From the NCBI GenBank assembly GCA_002327725.1, contig DCXP01000082.1, positions 1 through 6,061 of the forward strand: DNA of 6,061 nt, written 5' to 3'. Shown piece by piece: positions 1-5,747 of the stretch (the first letter of the stretch is position 1; every line of letters begins with the position of its first letter). The notes under the pieces are model-generated. The model saw only the letters and a list, made by a program, of their open reading frames with translations. It did not search any database and had not been told where the DNA came from. The position numbers and the translations under genes were made by a program. The DNA is from Proteobacteria bacterium UBA2133. GTDB lineage: Bacteria > Pseudomonadota > Gammaproteobacteria > Arenicellales > UBA868.

Positions 1-516
1 CCCGGCAAAAACCTCATCTAGGAGCAGAAGCTTCGGCTCTGAGGCAATAGTCCGGGCCAGTTCCAACTTCCGTAGGTCGCCCATGGACAGCTCGCTGGGA
101 TATTTTGCAAGTTCATCGGCCCCAAGTCCGACGCTTTCTGCTATTTCCCTCTCTCTTTCAGTACTGGCCTTCATTGTCAACATCTGCAAAATGCTGTCTG
201 GCATCATCCCGACCCGGATGTTTTCTCTGACTGTGGTCTCACTGAAAGGCCGCGGCACCTGATAGGTTCGCGCGATACCTTTCTTTACCCTTTCGTGAGT
301 TGGATATTTGGATATTTCCTCTCCTTGAAAAAAGATCCCTCCAGAATCCTGTGACAACTCGCCCATGATCATATTGAAATTGGTCGTCTTACCGGCGCCG
401 TTGGGCCCGATCAAACCGAGGGTTTCGCCTTCGTCGACATGAAACCCGATATGGTCGACCGCGAGCAAGCCGCCAAAACTCTTGCTCAAGGAGCGAACTT
501 CAAGCAGTTTGTCCAT
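1..516 (-). CDS. livG: Branched-chain amino acid-type ABC transporter ATP-binding protein, LivG family (partial, C-terminus beyond window)
   Basis: This is the cytoplasmic ATPase subunit of the importer encoded upstream; ATP binding and hydrolysis by the paired ATPases drives uptake through the LivH/LivM permeases. I translated 172 codons from the ATG at 516-514; the frame is open to the window edge, so about 80 residues are missing. Visible motifs are Walker A GPNGAGKT (residues 37-44), the Q-loop in ARTYQVPRPF (Gln86), a signature region ELSMGDLRKLELAR (142-155) and Walker B LLLLDE (163-168). The long insertion between Q-loop and signature is typical of LivG rather than LivF. The signature reads LSMGD instead of LSGGQ, and Walker B is followed by VFAG rather than the usual PxAG; both fit a divergent LivG branch. 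The start lies 6 bp after the livM stop, so the genes are co-transcribed, and no strong Shine-Dalgarno is visible. A LivF partner is expected further left. Confidence 0.92.
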   Translation of the reverse strand, partial: MDKLLEVRSLSKSFGGLLAVDHIGFHVDEGETLGLIGPNGAGKTTNFNMIMGELSQDSGGIFFQGEEISKYPTHERVKKGIARTYQVPRPFSETTVRENIRVGMMPDSILQMLTMKASTEREREIAESVGLGADELAKYPSELSMGDLRKLELARTIASEPKLLLLDEVFAG

Positions 517-522
517 CTGCCG

Positions 523-1461
523 CTAGCCGGTACCCGCTTTACCGGAAAGTCGCTGGCGCAAGGACGAGAAAATACTGTATAGCCCCTTGGGCGCAAAATA
601 GTAGACCACCAGGGTGATTACGCCGTAGAGCACAAACCTGCCGGCGCCGGGAATGTAGGGCCGCAAATATTCCAGCAGGAAAGTGAGGAAATAAGCCCCC
701 ATGATTGGCCCAACGATGGTTCCTGCCCCGCCGACGAGCGCTGCCACCAGGATGGAAAAAAGAAAGTTGATATCAAACAGCGCTCGCGGAGCTATCGACC
801 CCAGATAGTGGACATACAGGGCCCCGCCAATACCTGCGATCATTGCACTGATGGTAAAAATGAAAAGTTTTATTCGGTTGGTATTCAAGCCGGAGCTTTT
901 CACGGCCTCTTCATCTACTCCTATAGCACTGAGCGCTGTGCCCAGGCCCGTTCGAATCAGCAACCAAAGTCCGATCCCGATCAGCAACATCACGCTGCAG
1001 GTCAGGTAGTAATTCGGTATCGCTCCGGACACCATCTCTGGCAGTCCGGAAAGTCCGCGGGTGCCACCGGTAACTTTCGGCGCAATTACCTGCGTCAGGT
1101 GGTACATGATTTCCATGAAAGCGAGTGTTACCAGGGCAAAGTAGGTGCCGCGAATCCTCAGAGCCGGAAGGAAAAATAAGGTACCACCAATCATGGTTAC
1201 CACCACCGCCGCGGGAATGCTGAGATAAAGGGGCACCCCCAGGTGATAAGTCAGCATTGCCGTGGTATAGCCTGCAATGCCGATCAAAAAGGGGTGGCCA
1301 AAACTGATGTAGCCGGTACGACCCGACAGCGCATCCCAGCTCATAGCGAAAATTGCCAGGAAATTGGCCATCACAAATATCCGCAATGTCCCCGTCGACA
1401 GGAATAGAGGCAGGGAGAACATAAGCAGGCCGAAAACGAGCCACCCTCGCAATGCTTTCAA
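523..1461 (-). CDS. livM: Branched-chain amino acid-type ABC transporter permease, LivM family
   Basis: This 312-residue inner-membrane permease forms the translocation channel with the LivH-type subunit. It is very hydrophobic with many predicted membrane segments. LivM hallmarks are RGTYFALVTLAF (residues 104-115), TGGTRGLSGL (131-140), a cytoplasmic ATPase-contact loop around SAIGVDEEAVKSSGLNTNRI (178-197) and the late GGAGTIVGPIMGAY segment (244-257). It ends in the APKGLY-type tail common to the family. The start is a TTG at 1461-1459. It is favoured because an in-frame TAG lies directly upstream and a GGGGGTGGA purine run sits about 2-4 bases before it; the first in-frame ATG is codon 14, inside the first hydrophobic segment. 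The gap to the livH stop is 15 bp and to the livG start 6 bp, so this is one operon. The transported solute cannot be assigned from the permease. Confidence 0.93.
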   Translation of the reverse strand: MKALRGWLVFGLLMFSLPLFLSTGTLRIFVMANFLAIFAMSWDALSGRTGYISFGHPFLIGIAGYTTAMLTYHLGVPLYLSIPAAVVVTMIGGTLFFLPALRIRGTYFALVTLAFMEIMYHLTQVIAPKVTGGTRGLSGLPEMVSGAIPNYYLTCSVMLLIGIGLWLLIRTGLGTALSAIGVDEEAVKSSGLNTNRIKLFIFTISAMIAGIGGALYVHYLGSIAPRALFDINFLFSILVAALVGGAGTIVGPIMGAYFLTFLLEYLRPYIPGAGRFVLYGVITLVVYYFAPKGLYSIFSSLRQRLSGKAGTG

Positions 1462-1476
1462 CTATCCACCCCCAAG

Positions 1477-2328
1477 CTAGAGTTCGGCCTTACCCAACAG
1501 GCCCTTGGGTGCGACGACGAGCACCACGATGATAAGCGCCATCGTGAATACGCCTCTTAAATCTGCAGAGATCCAGGTGGTGGTGGCAACCTCCATGAAC
1601 CCGATAATGTGCGCCGCTATCAGGCTACCAATAATGCTGCCAATACCACCAACGATAACCACTGCAACCGCTGTGATCAGCGGAAAGACCCACATGCCCG
1701 GGTCCAGCTGGGTATAGGTCGCAAAAAACACGCCGGCTATAGCACCGAGCACTCCGGAAAGCGCCCAGGTAACCAGATTGATCCGCTGGGGATCTATCCC
1801 GGACACCGCGGCGCCCTTAGCATCCATGGACACGGCACGGATCGCCCGGCCGATATGGGTCTTATGAATAAAGACCATCAACGATCCCAGTACCACCCAA
1901 CTCACAGCCGTTGCAAAAAGAATGTTCTTCAATATCGATACACCAAACACCTCGAACCGACCGGGAATAAGCGGCCACATGCTCCTGGGGGCGGTAGAGA
2001 AGATCAGGACAATCACTGCCTGCATCACCACCGCCAGGATCAGGGTGGAGATCTCCACTGCGATAGGGTCTTTTTCAAATCTCTTCACCAGCACCAGGTA
2101 AGTCAGCACGCCGAAAACTATGCCAGCCAGGCCAGCCAGCAGGAAACTGGGAAACTTCGGTAATGACAGTATCTGCACTGCCACGTAGTAGACGTATCCG
2201 CCCAGCATGATATACACACCGTAAGCCAGATTGAGCACCCGGCCCACGCTGAAAATCATGGTGAAACCCACCGCGATCAGCGCATAGAGGCCACTGAGCA
2301 GGAATCCCTGGATGATAACCTGAGCCAT
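1477..2328 (-). CDS. livH: Branched-chain amino acid-type ABC transporter permease, LivH family
   Basis: This 283-residue inner-membrane permease partners the LivM-type subunit. LivH hallmarks are the N-terminal segment QGFLLSGLYALIAVGFTMIF (7-26), followed by GRVLNLAYG (29-37) and MLGGY (41-45). A cytoplasmic ATPase-contact loop lies around GRAIRAVSMDAKGAAVSGID (160-179), followed by GVLGAIAGV (192-200) and GGIGSIIGS (227-235). The length is close to the usual 290 or so residues of the family. The start is the ATG at 2328-2326; the leader has no clear AGGAGG, only a weak GAG-containing stretch, and a 5-bp hairpin covers the place where the ribosome would bind. It follows the binding-protein gene after a 94-bp gap with a strong hairpin and is tightly coupled to livM downstream. 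Translation is therefore probably weaker than that of the binding protein. Confidence 0.94.
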   Translation of the reverse strand: MAQVIIQGFLLSGLYALIAVGFTMIFSVGRVLNLAYGVYIMLGGYVYYVAVQILSLPKFPSFLLAGLAGIVFGVLTYLVLVKRFEKDPIAVEISTLILAVVMQAVIVLIFSTAPRSMWPLIPGRFEVFGVSILKNILFATAVSWVVLGSLMVFIHKTHIGRAIRAVSMDAKGAAVSGIDPQRINLVTWALSGVLGAIAGVFFATYTQLDPGMWVFPLITAVAVVIVGGIGSIIGSLIAAHIIGFMEVATTTWISADLRGVFTMALIIVVLVVAPKGLLGKAEL

Positions 2329-2333
2329 CGTCT

Positions 2334-2348
2334 CAGTCGTTTTGACTG
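2334..2348 (-). promoter_or_regulatory. Small hairpin over the livH ribosome-binding region
   Basis: Read on the coding strand, CAGTC and GACTG form a 5-bp inverted repeat around an AAAAC loop, ending 5 bases before the livH ATG. It occupies the position of a Shine-Dalgarno sequence, which is otherwise poor here. It could lower or tune livH translation. Five base pairs can also arise by chance, so this is a weak inference. Confidence 0.3.
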
Positions 2349-2362
2349 GCGTTAAAACCCAG

Positions 2363-2394
2363 CCCGGGCGCTTTCGTCACCGAAAACGCCCGGG
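2363..2394 (-). terminator. Strong hairpin between binding-protein gene and livH (partial terminator or mRNA-stabilising element)
   Basis: CCCGGGCG (2363-2370) pairs perfectly with CGCCCGGG (2387-2394). After a single C/A mismatch the stem continues with TTTCG (2372-2376) against CGAAA (2381-2385), closing on a TCAC tetraloop: 13 pairs in a 14-position stem. On the transcribed (minus) strand it is followed by CTGGG and then TTTT, so the U-run is short and displaced; that fits attenuation or 3'-end protection better than a full stop. It begins about 30 bp after the binding-protein stop codon. Hairpins in this position after a binding-protein gene are known in other importer operons (for example malE-malF), where they let binding protein exceed permease. 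Confidence 0.65.
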
Positions 2395-2422
2395 TGGTTA
2401 ACCGCCTAACTCAGATCAGCCG

Positions 2423-3742
2423 TTACTTGATCCACGAAGGCACGCCGAACTCCCCGGTAGCGTACTTCTCGGGATACACAACCGCCGTCGATCCGTCCTC
2501 ATACCACTGGATCACCACCATGGATGGTGCTCCGTCGTCCAGCGGCTGGGTGATATCAAATTTAATGTTGTGGGTATATTCCCGATTGGTTCGAGGCTCG
2601 ATCTCACCGGGCTTCCAGAAGCCGTAACGCAACCACAATTTGCCGTCCTTGTAGATCTTCAGGTCCTCGTTTTCCATCTCCGTGACCCACGCATCCAGCG
2701 GTGCAAAACCCCCGGCACGTTCAGCGGCGTTGAAGGCGTTATACATTCCATAATAGGCATTAAAGCCATTAAAGTGGGGGAAGATCGGCCGACTGTTGCC
2801 GTATTTGGCTTCATATTTTTCTACAAACGCCTTGGTTCGATCGTCCATGGCGAATCCCACTGACGGAATCGGGCTCAAGGTCGAGGTACCGCCGCCCATC
2901 TGGCCGGTATCGTTCCAGAAGTCTTTGCCGAAGGCTGCCACGTTGATTCCCGTCATCGGCACCGGCACCTGCAACTTGACGTACTGTGACGAAGGTACCT
3001 GGCTCCTCACCGAAGAAATCAGGTAGATGAAATCGGGCTTGGATTCTGCAGCTTTGCTGAATATGGGTGAAAAATCCACCGTATTGGTGTCATAAACGAT
3101 GTGATCAATAATCTCGATACCAGCTTCTGGAGCCAGCATCTGGTCGACCAGTTCGAAAACGCCGCCGCCAAATGCAGTATCCTCCTGCAGCACCACGGTC
3201 GTTTTCCAGCCCATCTTGTCAGCCAGAATATCCTTGCCGAAGTCGACGTACAGCGTGGCTAACGCATAGTCGCAAGCCACATTCATAAAGTACATTTTGT
3301 ACTTGTCGTACTCGTTGACCACCATATCGATGATGCCAACATAGGAAGTCCAGGTATCCAGGGTTGGTATCTTGTATTCCGCCATGCGCGGCAGCCAACT
3401 CAGTGACACGTCATCGATACTGCCGGAGATGATGAAGTCAACCTTTTCGGTCTCAGCCAGGTACTCGTAAGCCTTGATACCCTCGGTAACATCTTCGCGG
3501 GTATCGGCCTTGACCAGTTTGATCTGGCGACCTCCCAACACGCCGCCGGCCGCGTTGAGTTCTTCGATAGCGATCTCGGCCCCGCGTATCGTGCTCTTGC
3601 CGGTATCCGAGTCAAAGGATCCGATATAGCCCACTACCACCGGGTCCTTCGCTGCCATGGTTACAGGACTGCAAAGCACGCCTGCCATAAAGACCGCTGC
3701 AGTTGCCATTATTGAAAAAAAGGTCATTCTATTTGTGCCCAT
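2423..3742 (-). CDS. ABC transporter periplasmic substrate-binding protein, type 1 (Leu/Ile/Val-binding-like, Peripla_BP_6)
   Basis: This is the periplasmic solute receptor that delivers ligand to the LivHM permeases. Of 439 residues, the first 30 or so form a Sec signal peptide: a short N-region with Arg5, a hydrophobic stretch (7-26) and likely signal-peptidase I cleavage near Ala30/Ala31. Cys24 is not in a valid lipobox (preceded by Leu). The mature chain opens with VVVGYIGSFDSDTG and RGAEIAIEELNAAGGVLGG (53-71), the standard start of family-1 receptors with an N-terminal Rossmann-like lobe. ISGSIDDVSLSWLPRM (105-120) and the IPTLDT segment (125-130) correspond to the ligand-contact region but do not resemble the LivJ/K sequence there, so the ligand is open. 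It is about 70 residues longer than LivJ/K, with an extra C-terminal part around VVIQWYEDGSTAVVYP (409-424). The start is fixed by an excellent Shine-Dalgarno. It is the first transporter gene. Confidence 0.9.
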   Translation of the reverse strand: MGTNRMTFFSIMATAAVFMAGVLCSPVTMAAKDPVVVGYIGSFDSDTGKSTIRGAEIAIEELNAAGGVLGGRQIKLVKADTREDVTEGIKAYEYLAETEKVDFIISGSIDDVSLSWLPRMAEYKIPTLDTWTSYVGIIDMVVNEYDKYKMYFMNVACDYALATLYVDFGKDILADKMGWKTTVVLQEDTAFGGGVFELVDQMLAPEAGIEIIDHIVYDTNTVDFSPIFSKAAESKPDFIYLISSVRSQVPSSQYVKLQVPVPMTGINVAAFGKDFWNDTGQMGGGTSTLSPIPSVGFAMDDRTKAFVEKYEAKYGNSRPIFPHFNGFNAYYGMYNAFNAAERAGGFAPLDAWVTEMENEDLKIYKDGKLWLRYGFWKPGEIEPRTNREYTHNIKFDITQPLDDGAPSMVVIQWYEDGSTAVVYPEKYATGEFGVPSWIK

Positions 3743-3748
3743 CTTTTG

Positions 3749-3755
3749 CCTCCTT
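3749..3755 (-). promoter_or_regulatory. Strong ribosome binding site of the substrate-binding protein gene
   Basis: The coding strand reads AAGGAGG, ending 6 bases before the ATG at 3742. This is close to the ideal anti-16S match and spacing. It decides for the first ATG over the in-frame ATG at codon 6. It contrasts with the poor signal in front of livH, in line with high expression of the periplasmic receptor. Confidence 0.85.
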
Positions 3756-3816
3756 CTTTAAGTTTGTACTACTTTGTTTGAACATCCCGATTACTCTTTC
3801 TTTATTCTAGAGCAAG

Positions 3817-3844
3817 AAAATACAAATTAAACTTCATATGTCTA
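3817..3844 (-). promoter_or_regulatory. Candidate sigma-70 promoter for the transporter operon
   Basis: On the minus strand TAGACA (3844-3839; 5 of 6 to TTGACA) is followed after 16 bp by TATTTT (3822-3817; 4 of 6 to TATAAT). The expected start near 3810 would give a leader of about 68 bases. An alternative -10, TAGAAT (3809-3804; 5 of 6), lies slightly downstream but lacks a good -35. The 132-bp AT-rich gap after the reductase gene is a natural place for an operon promoter; which hexamers are used is uncertain. Confidence 0.4.
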
Positions 3845-3874
3845 CACGCCACTTGCCAAACAGCCCTCCAACAA

Positions 3875-4507
3875 TCACCTAAACAACTCCTTAATCGATT
3901 GATCACCATCCACCAGATCAAGGGCTCTACCCGGCGTTGCCGGTGTGCTGGCAAGCGCCGCTAAAATACAGGCGGCCACATTCTCTCGCGAGATTTTTTT
4001 GGCACTGCTGCTGGCAAAGGTTGTACTCACCTTGCCGCTGCCCGGGTTATTAGTCAGCAGGCCGGGCCGCAATATGGTGAATGGCACCTCGCTTACGCGC
4101 AGATAATCATCAGCTGCTTTTTTTGCCAGCATATACGGTGCAATCTTTGGGAAATGCGCAAGCGGGTGATCCGCATCCAGAGCACTAACCATGACAAAGT
4201 GTTCAATTCCATGGCGCTTACTTTCCTCTATGGCTAGAACTGCGCCGTACAAATCAACCAGCAGGGTCTTGTCGGCACCGGTATGCCCGCCGGATCCGGC
4301 GGTAAACACAACTTTACTCACGCCATCGAATGCCTGAGCGAACTCACCCTCCAGATCCGCAACCACGGCCCTGGTGCCCAGTTTTTCCAGGCTCGACACT
4401 TGCTCCGTGTTGCGCACCATGCCGAGGAGATCCATTCCCAGAGCGCTCCCCTGCCGGCAGACTAACTGCCCGATATTGCCATTGGCGCCAATGATCAATG
4501 TTCGCAT
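3875..4507 (-). CDS. Atypical short-chain dehydrogenase/reductase-like NAD(P)-binding protein (NAD(P)H-binding, PF13460-type)
   Basis: This is a 210-residue soluble Rossmann-fold protein, probably cytoplasmic because no signal or membrane segment is seen. The dinucleotide-binding loop is GANGNIG at residues 7-13, with Arg32 after the second strand (MVRNTEQ) and Asp51 in VVADLEG. FTAGSGGHTGADKT (68-81), SAL after VMV (106-110), a Tyr125-x3-Lys129 pair in PYMLAKKAAD and TILRPGLLT (144-152) are the marks of the small YwnB/YhfK-like atypical SDR group. The length matches that group, whose members mostly lack a known substrate; some act in quinone or NADPH sensing, so oxidoreductase activity is a family-level guess. 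The start is the ATG at 4507-4505; the Shine-Dalgarno is weak, but a strong promoter stands 44 bp upstream. It is codirectional with the transporter but separated from it by 132 bp, so shared function is not implied. Confidence 0.85.
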   Translation of the reverse strand: MRTLIIGANGNIGQLVCRQGSALGMDLLGMVRNTEQVSSLEKLGTRAVVADLEGEFAQAFDGVSKVVFTAGSGGHTGADKTLLVDLYGAVLAIEESKRHGIEHFVMVSALDADHPLAHFPKIAPYMLAKKAADDYLRVSEVPFTILRPGLLTNNPGSGKVSTTFASSSAKKISRENVAACILAALASTPATPGRALDLVDGDQSIKELFR

Positions 4508-4536
4508 AAATGCCAGGCCGAGCAGCTTACAAAACT

Positions 4537-4550
4537 CGACTTAAAAGTTG
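4537..4550 (-). promoter_or_regulatory. Candidate operator dyad at the reductase transcription start
   Basis: The coding strand reads CAACTT, TT, AAGTCG, an inverted repeat with 5 of 6 matching positions per arm. It abuts the -10 box and covers the predicted start point, a typical place for a repressor. The arms are short and no regulator gene is present in the window, so this is only a candidate. Confidence 0.25.
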
Positions 4551-4579
4551 TTTATAGAGCTTGTGGATCGCAGTGCCAA
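4551..4579 (-). promoter_or_regulatory. Sigma-70 promoter of the reductase gene
   Basis: The minus strand shows TTGGCA (4579-4574; 5 of 6 to TTGACA), a spacer of exactly 17 bp, and TATAAA (4556-4551; 5 of 6 to TATAAT). Transcription would begin near 4544, giving a leader of roughly 37 bases before the ATG at 4507. It is the best promoter match in the window. Confidence 0.7.
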
Positions 4580-4671
4580 CATAGTGGAAAAGACTAGATT
4601 TATAGCCTCTGCGACCCTACCACAGAGAATCTACAACCTGCAAGTATTCATTGGCATCCAAACGACTTATT

Positions 4672-4687
4672 CATTCGAAACCGAATG
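4672..4687. repeat. Perfect 6-bp inverted repeat, candidate regulator site
   Basis: CATTCG and CGAATG flank an AAAC spacer. The repeat ends 6 bp before the -35 box of the candidate rightward promoter, where an activator could bind. Six-base arms occur by chance at appreciable frequency, so support is weak. Confidence 0.3.
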
Positions 4688-4692
4688 GATTA

Positions 4693-4722
4693 TAGACTGC
4701 CGCACAAAATACCGGCTATACT
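4693..4722 (+). promoter_or_regulatory. Candidate promoter for the amidotransferase operon
   Basis: TAGACT (4693-4698; 4 of 6 to TTGACA), an 18-bp spacer and TATACT (4717-4722; 5 of 6 to TATAAT) face the amidotransferase gene. The -35 is poor, which would suit an activator-dependent promoter. The leader would be about 80 bases. No GG-N10-GC sigma-54 element was seen by eye. Confidence 0.4.
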
Positions 4723-4793
4723 GTGGCCGCACTGGCGGCGTGATTGACACATAAACAATCATCCGTGACCAGAACAAAGCGGTACCTGAAAGT

Positions 4794-4804
4794 AGAGGAT
4801 TAGG
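4794..4804 (+). promoter_or_regulatory. Ribosome binding site of the amidotransferase gene
   Basis: AGAGGA lies at 4794-4799, 10 bases before the ATG, and TAGG at 4801-4804 lies 5 bases before it. The purine-rich stretch supports the start at 4810, which also places the catalytic cysteine at residue 2. Confidence 0.6.
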
Positions 4805-4809
4805 TCTAG

Positions 4810-5745
4810 ATGTGTGGTATTGCCGGGCGGATTATTAAACAGCCAGGTCTGATTGGGGCAGATCTAGTCACCCTGATGCAGGCCCAGGCCCATCGGGGCA
4901 GCGATTCGACCGGCTTTGCCCTGTATGGTGAATCGCGACAGAACGGCTACGTCGTCCGCGCTGTGTCGTCTGACAGAAGCCTGCTTGACCACGACCTTGA
5001 CGCACTGCGACAAACGCTGCAAGCACATGACAGCGATTTCATTGAGGACCCAACCTGGGACCATACCGCTCAACCGCATGTCTCGGTGAGATTGGTGATC
5101 AGTGACCTGGATATCCAGCCGTGGCTGGCTGCCGCCGATGCGCTGGCGCGAATGGAGATTCAGTCGGTCGGGCGCTCACTTGAAATCGTAAAGGACCTGG
5201 GCATTTCCGAAGAAGTTGCGACAAAACATAACATCGTTAAGTTTGTAGGCACTCATGGCATTGCCAATGCCCGTATGGCCACCGAATCCCGGGTTTCTCC
5301 AACCGCCAGTCACCCGTTCTGGGCGCGCCCTTTCCCGGATATAGCCATTGTTCACAATGGCCAACTCACCAACTACTTCGGACTCAAGGCGCGGCTGCAG
5401 CGGCAAGGCTATACCTTCCTGACTGAGAACGACTCGGAACTTATCGCTGTATGGCTATCCGATCAGTTATCCCGCGGCCTGACCCTGGAAGAAGCGCTCG
5501 AGTCCTCGGTGCGTGAGCTGGACGGTGTCTTCACTTACATTATTTCCACAACTGCTCAGATCGGTATGGCTAAAGATAGGTGGGCCATCAAGCCACTTTC
5601 AGTCTTCAGCAACGGGCGGGAGATGGTGACTGCGACCGAAGAACAGGCTGTACGCAAGCTCTACACCGATGAAGTACGTATCACCAACTTGGATGGACCG
5701 GGATATTCCACCACCTGGGACGTACTGCCGGCGGCGGGAGAATAA
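4810..5745 (+). CDS. glxB: Class-II glutamine amidotransferase subunit of a split glutamate-synthase-like complex (GlxB / MgsA type)
   Basis: This 311-residue stand-alone Ntn-hydrolase glutaminase releases ammonia from glutamine for use by the partner subunits. Cys2 (in MCGIAG) becomes the N-terminal nucleophile once Met is removed. Family motifs in order are HRGSDSTG (28-35), GTHGIANARMAT (147-158), SHPFW (167-171), the VHNGQLTNY oxyanion segment (181-189), ENDSE (206-210), ELDGVFTYI (236-244) and DRWAIKPL (256-263). An insert of about 110 residues between the HRG and GTHG motifs is larger than in PurF or GlmS. No phosphosugar isomerase, phosphoribosyltransferase or asparagine-synthetase domain follows, which excludes GlmS, PurF and AsnB. 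The GXGXG gene starting 2 bp later identifies it as the GlxB (Rhizobium) or MgsA (methylotroph N-methylglutamate synthase) type. Which acceptor amine is used cannot be told from this subunit. It is cytoplasmic and first in a rightward operon. Confidence 0.88.
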   Translation: MCGIAGRIIKQPGLIGADLVTLMQAQAHRGSDSTGFALYGESRQNGYVVRAVSSDRSLLDHDLDALRQTLQAHDSDFIEDPTWDHTAQPHVSVRLVISDLDIQPWLAAADALARMEIQSVGRSLEIVKDLGISEEVATKHNIVKFVGTHGIANARMATESRVSPTASHPFWARPFPDIAIVHNGQLTNYFGLKARLQRQGYTFLTENDSELIAVWLSDQLSRGLTLEEALESSVRELDGVFTYIISTTAQIGMAKDRWAIKPLSVFSNGREMVTATEEQAVRKLYTDEVRITNLDGPGYSTTWDVLPAAGE

Positions 5746-5747
5746 CT

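Larger units (their letters stand above)
4508..4809. other. Divergent intergenic region between reductase and glutamine amidotransferase genes
   Basis: These 302 bp separate two genes that point away from each other. They contain the leftward reductase promoter, a rightward promoter candidate at 4693-4722, two short dyads (4537-4550 and 4672-4687) and the amidotransferase ribosome binding site. I found no convincing coding sequence: the only open frame on the plus strand begins with TTG inside the reductase promoter, lacks a ribosome binding site and resembles nothing I know. Confidence 0.7.

Noticed and set aside
911..1444. 177-codon minus-strand open frame in another frame of livM
   Set aside because: It overlaps the conserved LivM frame entirely; the product is rich in Arg, Gly and His and resembles no family.
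1609..2163. 184-codon plus-strand open frame opposite livH
   Set aside because: It is antisense to a clear LivH. Its translation is rich in His, Gln, Pro and Asn without any domain pattern, and no ribosome binding site is evident.
3668..3673. Cys24 of the binding-protein leader as a possible lipoprotein lipobox
   Set aside because: The residues before it are G-V-L, and Leu at -1 does not fit the lipobox, which needs Gly, Ala or Ser. A signal-peptidase I site near Ala30/31 fits better.
4744..4749. Perfect TTGACA box upstream of the amidotransferase gene
   Set aside because: No acceptable -10 hexamer lies 15-19 bp downstream (the sequence there is around GTGACCAGAACA), so it is probably chance.
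4548..4754. 68-codon plus-strand open frame in the divergent intergenic region
   Set aside because: It starts with TTG inside the reductase promoter, has no Shine-Dalgarno, and overlaps the rightward promoter candidate. The translation shows no recognisable features.
4600..4809. Sigma-54 promoter, looked for because nitrogen genes often use one
   Set aside because: No GG-N10-GC element with TGGCAC/TTGC character was found by eye on the plus strand; partial TGGC matches lack the partner GC at the right spacing.
4864..5406. Minus-strand open frames opposite the amidotransferase gene
   Set aside because: They are short, antisense to a gene with all class-II amidotransferase motifs, and have no supporting signals.
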